Part shown: positions 1 to 11,500 of the stretch, piece after piece
Numbering within the stretch: the first letter of the stretch is position 1
Layout: every line of letters begins with the position of its first letter
Assembly: GCA_036873135.1 (NCBI GenBank)
Contig: JAPTYO010000020.1
Location: 1,976,081-2,040,080, forward strand
Reading direction: 5' to 3'
From: Clarkia xantiana subsp. parviflora
Lineage: Eukaryota; Streptophyta; Magnoliopsida; Myrtales; Onagraceae
DNA: 64,000 nt
Made by a program: the position numbers and the translations under genes
The notes under the pieces: model-generated
The model's database searches: none
What the model was told of the DNA's origin: nothing
The model's input: the letters and a program-made list of their open reading frames with translations, nothing else

Positions 1-948
1 GATTGAAACGAATCCCTGCATTGTATTGGACACATGAGTTGTAGCACCAGAATCGAGCCACCAAGTATTATTGGGAACCTCAATCAAGTTTGATTCGAAA
101 CAAACAAAAACATTATTGTTACCTTTCTTTTCGAACCAAGCCTTGCGTTTCAGGCAATCTTTCTTAAAGTGTCCTGGCTTTCCACAAAAGAGACACTTAT
201 TAACACCTGGTTCCCTTCTCTTCTCCTGAGGGACGTGCTCAGGATCCTTCCCTTTCTTAGACTTGTTGGCCCATGCACTCAGTCCTTTACCAGCTTTCTT
301 TTCCACGAGGTTGACAGAATGTTTTTCTTGTTTCTTTAATCTCGCTTCCTCCTGAATAAGCATACTGGACAATTCACTGACATTCCACTTATCCTTAAGT
401 GTATTGTAATTGATTTGGAAAGGTCCATATTCAGGAGGTAACGAATTCAGAATGAACTGAACCAAGAAGGAATCATTCACATCCATCCCCAGTGACTTAA
501 GCCTTGCTGCAATATTAGTCATCTCAAGAACATGATCATGCATACTCCTCACACCAGTGTGCTTCATGGTAGTGAGTTCTGCCATAAGTGTTCCTGCGAG
601 TGACTTGTCTGCAGAACGGAATCTATCTTCCACATATTTAATGTATTCCTTAGCATTTTCAATCTGTGGAAGAGTGGTCTTAATGTTGTTAGCAATTGTC
701 ATTCGCATAAACGAAAGAGCTAACCTGTTAGATCGTGCCCAGGCTTTATGGGTCCACTTCTCGTCCTCACTGCTTTCATCCGTAAGGTCAGCGGGTTTTT
801 CTTCCAACAGTGCCAAGTCAAGATCCAAAACACCTAAATGGAACATGACTTGTTCGGACCATTCAGAAAAGTTTAACCCATTGAACACGACTACAGAGGC
901 AGCTTGCGAATTAAGTGAAAAGGCTGCAATTGATACATAAATGCTCAT
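1..948 (-). CDS. copia Gag-protease polyprotein, partial at window edge
   Basis: Retrotransposon Gag (UBN2-type) that packages element RNA, followed by the start of the aspartic protease. The frame opens at ATG 948 and stays open to the window edge (about 316 codons), so it is missing from lists that need a stop codon. Near the C-terminus is a CCHC zinc knuckle (CLFCGKPGHFKKDC, around 200-158), then a lysine-rich stretch, then the protease motif WLDSGATTHVSN near the edge with catalytic Asp in D-S-G. The N-terminal half carries the usual copia Gag blocks, including an FSEW segment. The 127-residue frame on the plus strand at 557-940 is its antisense shadow. Integrase and reverse transcriptase are expected beyond the edge. 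Confidence 0.85.
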   Translation of the reverse strand, partial: MSIYVSIAAFSLNSQAASVVVFNGLNFSEWSEQVMFHLGVLDLDLALLEEKPADLTDESSEDEKWTHKAWARSNRLALSFMRMTIANNIKTTLPQIENAKEYIKYVEDRFRSADKSLAGTLMAELTTMKHTGVRSMHDHVLEMTNIAARLKSLGMDVNDSFLVQFILNSLPPEYGPFQINYNTLKDKWNVSELSSMLIQEEARLKKQEKHSVNLVEKKAGKGLSAWANKSKKGKDPEHVPQEKRREPGVNKCLFCGKPGHFKKDCLKRKAWFEKKGNNNVFVCFESNLIEVPNNTWWLDSGATTHVSNTMQGFVSI

Positions 949-1935
949 TTAGTAAATAATAGATTCAGATAGGAAACCATCAGAGTATATTATAATCGAC
1001 CTTTGGGCAACAACTATAATACACTAATCTTAATTAAATGCCTTATCATTATTTGGAAATCTTCAAAGTATATTATAACCGACCTTTGGGCAACGACTAC
1101 AATACACGAATCTTAATTCATTCCATAACATTATTGGACAATTAAAGAAAATCTTCAGTTAAATATACAAGTTATCTTTGGATATACAAATATATAGAAC
1201 TAAAGATCTTAATTATCCCATCATGTTTACCGGTTATAGAAAGCGATTCACCTTTGGGCAGAATCCTAAAATTCTAATAACCAGTAAAGTCAATTTATCC
1301 ACTTGAAACAGTAATAGGCATTTCATCATTATAGTGGATAAATGACTATACGTTAAGTACGAAACATGCAAACATTCTAGATTGGTCACTTTGGCAACAA
1401 CAATCTACTTACTGTACATGTTCGTGTTGTTCTTAGGATTTGCAAATATCGTAATTGCAATTCAAAACAAAATTACGGCAAAATCATTCATGCCATCATT
1501 ATTTAATCATCATAATCATATAATATATATATATATATGCAGTCTTATTATTTAATTCACAACCTAATTCTATACAGGTTGCAAGCATGAGACAAAATAT
1601 AGTGCTTCAAGTAAAAGTAAAAGCCTCTGAGACCTAATTCCTAACCCTAGGCGCAATGGAAGCGTGAGATAAAGTCAACACCAAGTCTCATGGGTTCCAT
1701 GATTAACGAAAGTAACTATGACAGTATATACTCCAATAATTAATCACAGGCGAAGCGGTTCGAAGCATTAAATAAGCCAATTCACAAATCGTTTACGGAA
1801 TTGACACTGAAGCGGCGAGCAGACTTAAAACCCACACAAGAACGAATTTACGGTTCCTTTCTAAACGAATATGGTGCCGCAATTATCAATTCCATAAACA
1901 CGGTAATCCCAACATAAAACATGATCAATAACTCA
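949..1935 (-). other. copia untranslated leader with CTTTGGGC repeats
   Basis: About 1 kb lies between primer site and gag start with no convincing reading frame. It contains a direct repeat of about 52 bp (984-1035 and 1067-1118, offset 83 bp). Shorter matches to its core CCTTTGGGCA occur at 1251-1260 and, degraded, near 1388-1404. The repeats may be packaging or structural signals of the element RNA, but that is inference. Confidence 0.6.
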
Positions 1936-1948
1936 GGCTCTGATACCA
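1936..1948 (-). other. primer binding site (initiator tRNA-Met)
   Basis: On the minus strand the bases two nucleotides after the LTR end read TGGTATCAGAGCC. This is the standard plant copia primer site, complementary to the 3' end of initiator tRNA-Met. It fixes the LTR boundary and the element's orientation. Confidence 0.9.
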
Positions 1949-1950
1949 CA

Positions 1951-2403
1951 TGTAAGTTTAAAATCTGTAATTGCCCGGATCTTAATCATGCTCTATGAGG
2001 GTTGAAGTTTAGTGCGGAATAACATACCTGGAATATGCTTCGGTTCCATTGATCTTCTTGGTCTCTGATCAGTCAATTTGCTTTCCCAGAGAAACGGTTC
2101 CACTTCTCTCCCTTGTCCACTCTTTCTGTGCGGAGACGGTTAGATGGAGTAACCCTCTTAATCTCTACATACGTTACTGGCAGGGAGAGAGGACCGTTTA
2201 ATATATTAGCATTAATCTGGTACGTCCATCGAGTAGCCAATCGAACGGTCGAGATTAAATCATACCATAAAGATATATATTGATATAATATAATAAAATA
2301 CATATTATATTATTCAATATATTTATGTCCCTTAATATTATCTGACCACATATAATTAGAATATATATATAACGTAACATTAATATACATATATATTCTT
2401 ACA
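1951..2403 (-). repeat. 5' LTR of the edge copia element
   Basis: A 453-bp LTR bounded by TGTAAG and CTTACA, with the primer site directly internal to it. Its partner LTR is outside the window, so length and ends rest on the terminal inverted repeat and the primer-site position only. Confidence 0.75.
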
Positions 2404-5400
2404 AGATCCTCATTGGAGCTAGATTTTTTTTATTTATCAAAATGTATGTATATTTCACTCTCTATATTTCGTAAGGTTTTAGAAGAGTGTTATTAAAGTG
2501 GTTAATCTTAAATTTCATAAATATTTTTTCATATTTTTCTAAAAGTATAAACTAATGAATAGATAGTGTTTTATGTGTGTTATTATACATTTCACAGAAC
2601 TCTTCAAATCTGAATAATATACACATGACAATAAATCATAATTTACTTTAGGGTTAAATATGTCTTTTGGTAAAAGAATGTTTCGATCATATTTTCTCTT
2701 GGTATAATTTTTTGCATATTCTTTATATAATATATATGTTTGAGACATTATATATCTTTTGGTATATCCGTTAGTAAATTGTTAAATTTGGCTATTAAGT
2801 ATGACGTAATTTGTCATTTAACTTTTATTTTATTCCGTTAATAACTTTTTTAAATATAACTTAATTCCTAAAAGAATATTTCGAATCCTGAGTACGCGGT
2901 TTTGTCTCTTAAATACAACTAAAATTGATTGAGAAGTAATTAATAAAATAAAGGAAATTAAAGAAATTTCGATATAGCCAATATTCCAACGTCAGATGAA
3001 AAGTAATATAATAATATTATATAAATTCATCATTAGATATAAATTGGGTAGGTATATTACCGTCGTCATGCATGGTTATAAATGGGTTGGAATATAATAA
3101 ATTAATTAAGTCAAATTGTTAAGCAAATCGATAGAGAGCACTTCGACTTTGAGGATCACTTTTACATATAAGAGAGTAAATTAAATCATTTTTTTTTTCA
3201 GAATCATAATTCATTTTCAGTGTCGGCATTATTCTTATCTTTGTTTCTTCAGTGTCATTATGATTATCACTTATTAGCGGTTTCCCTTCATTGGCTGAAT
3301 TAGGTTACGTACGTAAACACACATTAATTACAAGTTGTTTTAATACATTTCTCTTACAAAGTGAAGGGAATTAATTGACTTACTACGAAAATATTGAGCA
3401 CAACGGTCCATGCATGCACGTATGTTTTTTCTTTATATATTTATTCACTCAATAATTATCGTGGCGTATATAATTTATATTGTTTAGCAACTCATAATGT
3501 GTTAGCTTTGCACGGAACATATTATATATATTATGAGTAGTCCTATTATCATGGCGATGACTAGTATTTAATTAATTTATTATATAATCATATTCATACA
3601 TGTCGTTCGTGTGGTTTTATACCATAAATATTATTGTTTTTTCTTCGCGTTTGTTAAAAATTAAACTTATTTAACACTATTTAAAAAAATATAACCACAC
3701 TTGTAAGAAAAGGTTGAGTGGGCAGCCTCTAGTTACTTATTTGCCTTGGTCACTAGTAAACCGCCCTTAATTATCTGCCTATAGCGGTTAAAAACATTTA
3801 CGTAGAGTATTTTTTTTTTTTTACATTATGATTGCTATATTAGGATTGTAAAAAATTAATCAATAATAATATACTAATAACAAAGGCTTAAGTGTGATAT
3901 CAAATTGGCCAAAAAAAAGTGTGATATCAAATTAGGATGAAAGTGCTTTACTTAAAGTGTATATAATCAATTAACTATTTTAGAAGCTATATATAGGTGT
4001 CTAAACAAAATAGGAGAGTTGAAATATCATTGTGCGGTCCAATCCGCTAATTATAAATCTTGACCAAATTCGTTAACGCTAATTGACTGCCCGACCGCGA
4101 CAGTTAATGATCGGGATTAATGATGATCAATTATAATTAGGGAACTAATCCTTAATTACGTTACACGTTTTGTTAATTAATTAATTAATAATAATAATAA
4201 TATATAAAATGGATAGCGGTGCACAGTTTACCGTGAAAATTAAGTGCTATATATATATATTTTCTAAATAAAAGGAATTAGTGACGATCCATATATATAT
4301 ATATGAAATTTGGGAATTACATTGAAAATGCCGGTATAACTAAAAAATTTCTGACGAAACTCCTTGACGAGGGTAATTATCCTCAACTTTTTGTAGTGTG
4401 TTTTTTTTACATTTAAACTGTAATTATTTTCAATTTATTTAAAGTCTAATAATCACCCTTTGAAATTTTATTTTTTTGAATGTTTACATCTAATCCAATT
4501 CTTGCCACCTAAATACGAATTCTGAATAAAATTGATTAGCACTTACAGCCGCCCATGTTCATCTTAATAATACAATGTGCGGCTGATTGTGTTTTGTGCC
4601 TAAACTCTAAAGTCAAGGTGGTCGGGAGGATATTGAAGTATGATAATGTGCTAAATGCTTTCGTCCATAAGTTCGGACTTATGAGACAGTTGGTTAAAGC
4701 ATACGTCTTATTTTTTACATACACTGTTTCACTTTACTAGAATCGTAAAATCGTACGATCCTAAAATTCGTATTGAAATACTAACAACCTTAGTGGTTGG
4801 CACAAAACCAATCCGACCGGACTGGTCTCGAATTGACATAGAACTGGACCGTTCAAATCATTTCGCTCCGAACTGGTTCTCAAACAGTTCGCTCTGGACC
4901 GGTTCTCAAATAGTTTAGTTTCTTAAATTAGGGGGGTCCTAATGAGAGTTGGATAGAAATAATTCGTATAATTCTCTTTTTAAATTTTTACTTTTAAGTA
5001 GTAGTGAGGTTGACTAAGAAATTTGTATGGACGTAATTTGATAACTTTAAAAGATTTTTGGCTTCTTCGTCCACGAGGAAAAAAATGCTAATTTCAAGTT
5101 TTGGGAACTCTCTCGTTCAATCAGTGTCTATATATAGTGCATGCATACTTCTCTGGACTGGAGCCACATGTTCAGAAAACGTGTCGGATTTTCAAACTTT
5201 TTTACGTGTGTTCTAAGTATCTTAACCTAGTATAATTTTGGATATTGTTCCAAACTTGGTATATTGATCATTAAAAAAATCTCAAAATTACACCTACTTG
5301 AGTTGTGGCCGGTCGGAGTAGGATGGTGGCCGTTCGCTGGTGTTGTGGTGGCGGTGGTCGGCCGGAGTAGGGTGGTGGCCGGCCGGAGTTGGGAGGTGTC

Positions 5401-6909
5401 CGGAGTAAACATAATAGTATCATGAGCAATTTCGACTTTTCACATCATTCTGTCAAATTTTACATAAAAAATGGACTGAAAACCAAATTTCAACAAAACT
5501 GAAACTTCATACCGTATCAATAATTTAATTTTCAAACATCAAAATCTCACATAAGTTAAATCTCAGTCAGTTTATAGATTCTTAACCATATTATTAATAC
5601 TAATATATATAGTAAGTAAGACCGACTTAGCTAGCTGCAGAGTAATTTAATGTGCCGACCTGAACGTAAGGCGCAGCTTTAATATCTAAATCTTTAGCTA
5701 GTAACTTGTATTATCCATGTATAGCACAGCTAGCCGAGGAAGCAGTAACCACCATATATACATACATACATACATATTATAATATATATATATATTTATA
5801 TATCTATATAGCTAGCTAGATATGATCAATATAAATTAAAGAGGGGTATTGTGCGGATACCAAATTAGTTATATTATATATAAACTTGTACGTAGTACAA
5901 AACTTTTTCAATACACTTTGTACTTTCCTATTCCATCTAATTATTATTACATTAAAGTAATAATCTAACGTTTATTTTCATATAGTTTGATTTCAAAATC
6001 CTTCAATAAGTCACATTACGGTAGTTTAATTAAATTATTAAGTCATATCTGACGCGCATACTGCATTAAACATAAAAGAATACTAATAAATTTGAACTTA
6101 AATGGACCGAATGCTGTTAGTAGGGCTACGTTAATGATAATGATAATGAGGGTGTGGCAAGTTCATGAACTTAAGTTTGGTAGGAAAAAAACTACAAACT
6201 GTCAATAGAAAAGTCTGAACATTACGTAGCGAGATAAAATTTAACGACATTACTAGGGTAAGTAATTGGTACTGTATCGTAGCTATTCTTTTAATTGACA
6301 AAAAAAACATAGCAAGATAAGCTCATTGATTGTTTACTAAGTCGGATAGGAAAAAAATCCAAAATATGAGAAAGAAGTTCGAATATTACGTAACATGATG
6401 AGTTTAGAGTCAATTTACTAGACTCGTAATACTATAGGTTTACAAATTCTATAATTAATTTTAAATTTTAGAATGGCCAACTTTAATCGTTGTTGGCTGT
6501 TCACCAAATCTGATAAGAAAAAAAATCCAAAACAACCATAAAAAATTCCAACATTATGTAATATATGATTGGTCTAATTAAGTCAATTTATCAAACTCGT
6601 AATACTGTAGGTTTAAAAATTCTATAATTAATTTTAAAATTTACCAAATTTCGTTACACATTATAATCTAAGTTGATAAAATAAAATTATTATATATCTC
6701 AAATCGGAGATAGTACAAAACTTTCACACGACGAAACCAAGCATTTCTACGGCATGCATCAATGCATGGATTGGGGGACCTTGGCTTTTAAGTAACTACG
6801 TGTTGTTCTTTCGTGGTTTCATATTACGTAGTTTATTTATTGTATTGTTTTGGACACGATTCTTCTCAGTGACTCCCCTAATGACGTCTGCAATATTAAT
6901 ATATATATC
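2404..6909. other. AT-rich intergenic DNA
   Basis: No gene is supported here. The stretch is AT-rich with (TA)n and (CATA)n runs (for example 5757-5810), a GC-rich ggtggccgg minisatellite-like patch (about 5300-5405), and degenerate accgg-rich sequence at 4790-4930 of the kind seen in hAT-like remnants elsewhere in the window. Two overlapping 61-62 residue frames on opposite strands at 4536-4740 look like chance. A diverged tandem repeat at 6335-6650 is listed separately. Confidence 0.7.
6335..6650. repeat. diverged tandem duplication, period about 173 bp
   Basis: Two adjacent units share the order: gga/gat-aggaaaaaaatccaaaa, attac/atta-gtaa, tcaattta, actcgtaatact, then taggttta-aaattctataatt (6435 and 6608). 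A third, weaker copy may begin near 6170. Its origin is unknown. Confidence 0.55.
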
Positions 6910-7669
6910 TGATGGGTTCCGATGTAATCGTTAGCCTCGTTAACAGCCAATGGACGGCGAGTAGGTCCAGTGGGCCTCGTGAAAAGCCTAGAAGGCCCAG
7001 AGGCCCACCACGAAGGGTCCCGAATTTAGCGGTCCCGATGTATGAGCTGGATGCTCCCAATGAGAAGCCTCTGAGTAGGCCCCGATAAGCCTTAGTAAAG
7101 GCCCCGATAATAAAGCCCCGCAGAGGCTGGACCTGTCCCGTAGAGACTGAAGGTCCTGGGTGGTGATCTAGAATGAGACAACTCTGGAGTCTTCGACAGG
7201 AGTCGGGACTTGTGATCAGAGGATAAAGACCGAGAAACCTGCCTACTAGATAGAGTAGTGGGAGACGGTTAGAGATAAAGATAAATCCCCCGAGATACGC
7301 AGGGCGTGCCCGAGATACGCGGAGTACGGGTAAGATACGCGGAGCGTGGGGCGAGATATACGGAATCCCGACCGAGATATGCGGAATCGTGGCGAGATAC
7401 ACGGAATCATGGGTAAAACTGCCAGGCGCAGTAACAGGTAACTGAGTAACTTCCCCTCCTGTATAAAGGAGGAAGTTACCTCAGAAGACGATCATCTAAT
7501 ACGAACTTAGACTTTTGCTTACCACCCCATTGATCACCATACTCATTTAAGCATCGGAGAGGGATTCTGGGTCACCACCCAGGTCATCCCCTTTTGCAGG
7601 ATTACGCGGAGCCCAGGAGTCCAAAGCTTTCCGTCAAGGACGTAACGGAGCTTCGCCCGTGATCCAACA
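6910..7669 (+). repeat. 5' LTR of the gypsy element
   Basis: Begins TGATGGG and ends CCAACA, directly followed by the primer site. It contains six degenerate 20-21 bp repeats of the gagatacgcgga type (about 7295-7410). The downstream part holds the promoter. Open frames on its opposite strand (6896-7402) recur in the other LTR only because the LTRs are copies. Confidence 0.95.
7446..7483 (+). promoter_or_regulatory. LTR TATA box inside an inverted repeat
   Basis: TATAAAG lies at 7462-7468 between arms of the type AACTTCC-CTCCT and AGGAGGAAGTT. In the 3' LTR the base before the box is A instead of G, giving TATATAAAG (15877-15885). Transcription should start about 30 bp downstream. Confidence 0.65.
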
Positions 7670-7670
7670 T

Positions 7671-7687
7671 TGGCGCCGTCTGTGGGA
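7671..7687 (+). other. gypsy primer binding site
   Basis: TGGCGCCGTCTGTGGGA starts one base after the LTR. The first nine bases fit the 3' end of plant tRNA-Asp. This site is typical of Tat-like elements. Confidence 0.85.
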
Positions 7688-7723
7688 AACTTACAAAAAG
7701 TCAAGATAGTTTCTACCAGATCA

Positions 7724-8560
7724 ATGGCCGGTGGTGGCAAGAAGAAGCAACTTCAGGCTGGCAGTTCCCGTCCCGCAGGAACTATGAATTCCCAGTTGCC
7801 GGAACGTGTTGCTGAACAAGGTGAGAACCCCGCTCTTTCCCAGACAGGGGGGCAGGGTGACGGTTATGAGGTCTCAGTCCGAGACACGGAGATGAACAGG
7901 CAGGATATCCCGCGTAGGGAGGAAGATGAGGCTCCCCCAAACCCGTTGGGCCACGGAGGAGAAAGAGTCCCGCGAAGGGAAGAAGGGTCGTCTTCGAACT
8001 CGGAGTTGGCCAAGGCAGTAGCAGATGCTATGCCCATGTTCTTGGCTGCCATGGAGGCCTTGCTGGACAAGAGAGAGGCCGCCAGGAGGGCGGAGGAGTT
8101 GCCTCCGCAAGAAGAATTACCACCACCCCCGCCGAGGGTGGACCCAGAGGAACAGGAGGTTCCGCTCAGGAGCAAGGGTAAGGAACCAGCACACCTGGAG
8201 AAATTCGTGGTTGACGAACCAGGACCAGTGCAAAATAGGACCATTCCCCTGAATGGCCCCATCACCCCCGATCAAGTGGTAAAAATCGTAAGCATCTGCA
8301 TGGGTGATCAGAAGCAGATGACATCGGAGCTGAGGGATTGGTCCAGCCATCCTTTCGTTCCGCGGCTGATAGATACCGTAGCCCCGCCCGGGCTAGGTAT
8401 TCCGACCATCAAGGAGTATGATGGTGAAGGGGACCCAGTTCGCCATGTACAGAGGCATGTCCAGGCCTGCATGGGACGAACGTCGAATGATGACCTCATC
8501 TGTTCATTGTTCCCGATAACCCTGGGAGAAAGGGCCATGATGCATCACGTGCTGGGCTGA
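7724..8560 (+). pseudogene. gypsy Gag, N-terminal part, truncated by frame break
   Basis: Structural Gag protein of the gypsy element. ATG 7724 is the first in-frame methionine after the primer site; the frame is open upstream into the primer site but has no ATG there. It includes an acidic, Pro/Glu-rich middle (about 8090-8200) and the start of the retrotransposon Gag fold (PFVPRL..., IKEYDGEGDP, CSLFPITLGERA). The frame stops at TGA 8558-8560 where the family normally continues. The downstream frame picks up in another phase with MHDRFIKQYQ, and the usual W-F...S-W segment is missing, so a short deletion with a frame change is likely. Gag is therefore not intact. Confidence 0.8.
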
Positions 8561-8561
8561 T

Positions 8562-11500
8562 ATGCATGACCGCTTCATCAAGCAGTACCAAGGTCGAAGG
8601 CGTCTTCTGAAGAGTGTGAGGTCCCTGACTCAGGTGGTGCAGAGGCCCGATGAATCGTTGGCATACTACTACCAGCAGTTCACTGCTAGTGCTGCGGAGA
8701 TTGATGAAGAAATCTCGGAGGGAGAGACCATCCGCACTTTCCTGCGGAACTTGAGTGCTCCATACAGTTCCGACCTGATGCACAGCGTAGCCGCGAAAGC
8801 TGTGTGGAGTATGGAGGCCCTGCAAGCGAGGGTGAAACAGCAAATCGACGTCCAGGAGTCGAAGATTGCTGCTGGAGAGCTCGATCCCCCGAAGTCGGGG
8901 AGAGGAAAGCCATCGTCCAAGCTGTCGGATGATCGCAAGGGGAGCGACAAGTCGGAAGGAAGTAGGAACCGTGGTCGTCCCGATAAAAGAGAAGACAAAC
9001 GTCCTCCGAGGAAGGATAACCGAGAAGGTCGGGCCGTTCCCATCAATAGCTCAATGACCTCTGTGTTAGCTGTGATGGACAGACAGGGTCTCGCTCGATA
9101 CCCCCCGAGGAAAGAAGGCGAATTCCTAGGAGGCCGCCCTGACCGTTACTGTCGCTACCATCGAGCCAATGGTCACGACACCGAAAACTGTCGGGAATTG
9201 AAGAAGGAAATTGAGAAGCTGATCCAGAAGGGGAAGCTAAAAGAGTTCGTCGGAAGGGGACGGTGCCGATCCCGTTCCAGAAGTCGGTCACGATCCCGTT
9301 CCAAGTCCCGCGACCGATCCCCGAAAAAGAAGAGGGTTGAGCCAGAAGCCTCAGGTTCGGGTGCCCGCAAGGAAAGGCGGGGAACTATCAACGTCATCCA
9401 TAGAGGAATGGCAGCCGGAGGTGATACCTCCGCTTCTCGAGAGAACTACGCTTCTCGCATATCTGCCGCGGTGGTGCTAGGCAAAAGATCCCGGTCGTGG
9501 ACTCTGAAGGAGGAAATGGTGATTTCTTTCTCGGCGGAGGATCTAGTAGGCGTGGAGAGCCCTCACGATGACGCCCTGGTCGTGACCTTGGACGTGGACG
9601 GATTCGAGATGAAGCGGATCCTGATAGACGGAGGGAGTTCCTCCGATATTCTCTTCATGGACGCTCTGGAAGCCATGGGAAAGACGAAGAAGGACCTCAC
9701 ACAGGTGGACTTCCCGATGGTAGGATTCTCTGGTTCCACCTCTTACCCGCTGGGAATGATTACCTTACCGGTGGAGTTTGGTAGTGGCTGGAAGATGGAG
9801 AAACGAAACGTGGATTTCGTTGTCGTGGAGTCTGCGGGGGCATACAACGCGATTATCGGGAGGACCACTATCAACCCTCTTATGGCAGTCGCCTCGACGG
9901 TCCACCAGAAGATGAAGTTCCCGACCGACAATGGGGTCGGAGAAGTCAAGGGTGACCAAGTGGCATCGCGGAAATGCTACGTTAACGCCACCCGACGGAG
10001 AAGGAGGGAGGCCGTGACTGTCCTTCAGACTGATGTCGATCCTCGAGAGGAGTATGGGCGTCCCGCCCCCATGGAGGATTTGAAGGAAGTTGAGATCGAT
10101 GGGCCTCAAAGGAAGGTGAAGATCGGGTCTGCTTTGTCGGAGGAAAGAGCCCAAGAGTTGATCGAGCTCCTGAAGGAGTTTAAGGAGCTGTTTGCCTGGT
10201 CCCCGAGTGATATGCCAGGAATCAGCCTCGACGTGATAGTGCACGAGTTGAAGATAGACCCCGCGATCAAGCCTATCGCGCAGAGAAGGCGTCCGATGGG
10301 CGCGGACAAGAGGATCGCGATCCAGCAAGAGGTGGGCAGACTACTCGATGCTGGATTCATCAAGGAGCTCCGATTCCAGACTTGGGTGGCTAATCCAGTC
10401 TTGGTGCGAAAGAGTAACGAGAAGTGGCGGATGTGTGTCGACTTCCGCGACTTGAACAAAGCCTGCCTGAAGGACTGCTACCCGCTTCCGAGGATTGACC
10501 AGCTGGTGGATGCCACATCGGGACATGAGCTGCTAAGCTTCATGGATGCCTATTCCGGGTACAACCAGATCAAGATGGCAAAGGAGGATGCCCCCCATAC
10601 GGCTTTCTATGCCGACAGTGATGTCTACCATTATGACGTGATGCCTTTCGGATTGATCAACGCCGGAGCAACTTACCAGCGGATGGTGAACAAGTTGTTT
10701 GGAGACATGTTGGGGAAAACCATGAAGGCGTATGTGGATGACATGTTGGTGAAGTCCCGACAGGCAGGAGACCATGTCCAGAACTTGGCGGCAGCATTTG
10801 AGCGGATGAAGTTCCATCAGGTTCGGCTGAACCCCGACAAATGTGCTTTTGGGGTGAACTCGGGGAAGTTCCTAGGGTTCATGGTGAGCCAGAGAGGAAT
10901 CGAGGTGAACCCCGAGAAGCTGCGAGCAATCGAGGAGATGCAGTCCCCGAAGACTCATCGGGAGGTCCAGGTGCTGAATGGCCGGTTGGCCGCGATGAAT
11001 CGCTTCCTATCCAAGGCGAGTGACCGAGCCATGCCATTTTTTGATGTGCTGAGGGCCCACAAGAAATTCGAATGGACCGACAAGTGCGAGGAGGCGTTCC
11101 AGGCACTCAAGCAGCACCTCCGTACCCTTCCGCCGTTGGCGAAACCAGTTCCAGGCGAGCCGCTTTATCTCTATTTGGTTGTTTCTGATGTGGCCGTTAG
11201 TTCTGTTTTGATTAAAATTGTCAAGGGCAACCAAGTGCCAATCTATTATGTAAGCAAGGCGTTTGCCAAGTCTGAAATAAACTATCCCGCTATTGAGAAG
11301 TATCTCTTCGCGTTGATTATTGCCGCTCGAAAGCTACGACCTTACTTCCATGCCCATGAGGTCACGGTATTGACCAATCAGCCCCTGAAACACTTTTTGA
11401 ACCGACCGGAGGCGTCGGGGAGATTGGTGAAATGGGCCATCGAGCTGACGGAGTTCCGCATTCATTTCGCTCCAAGAACCGCTATTAAGGGCCAGGCATT

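Larger units (their letters stand above)
1..2403 (-). mobile_element. Ty1/copia LTR retrotransposon, 5' part only
   Basis: This minus-strand element enters from the left window edge. Read 5' to 3' on the minus strand it shows a 453-bp LTR (2403-1951), a 13-base primer binding site matching initiator tRNA-Met (1948-1936), an untranslated leader of about 1 kb, and gag running into protease off the edge. The LTR ends form the short inverted repeat TGTAAG...CTTACA. Most of pol and the 3' LTR lie outside the window, so the target-site duplication cannot be checked; agatc (2404-2408) would be the expected flank. The visible reading frame is open, so this copy may be fairly young. Confidence 0.85.

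Noticed and set aside
557..940. 127-residue plus-strand frame
   Set aside because: Antisense shadow of the copia gag on the minus strand, which has a clear zinc knuckle and protease motif.
4536..4740. Overlapping 62- and 61-residue frames on opposite strands
   Set aside because: Short, no domain, in AT-rich intergenic DNA.
6896..7402. 168-residue frame opposite the 5' LTR, repeated as 173 residues at 15298-15819
   Set aside because: Conserved only because the LTRs are copies of each other; no known domain.
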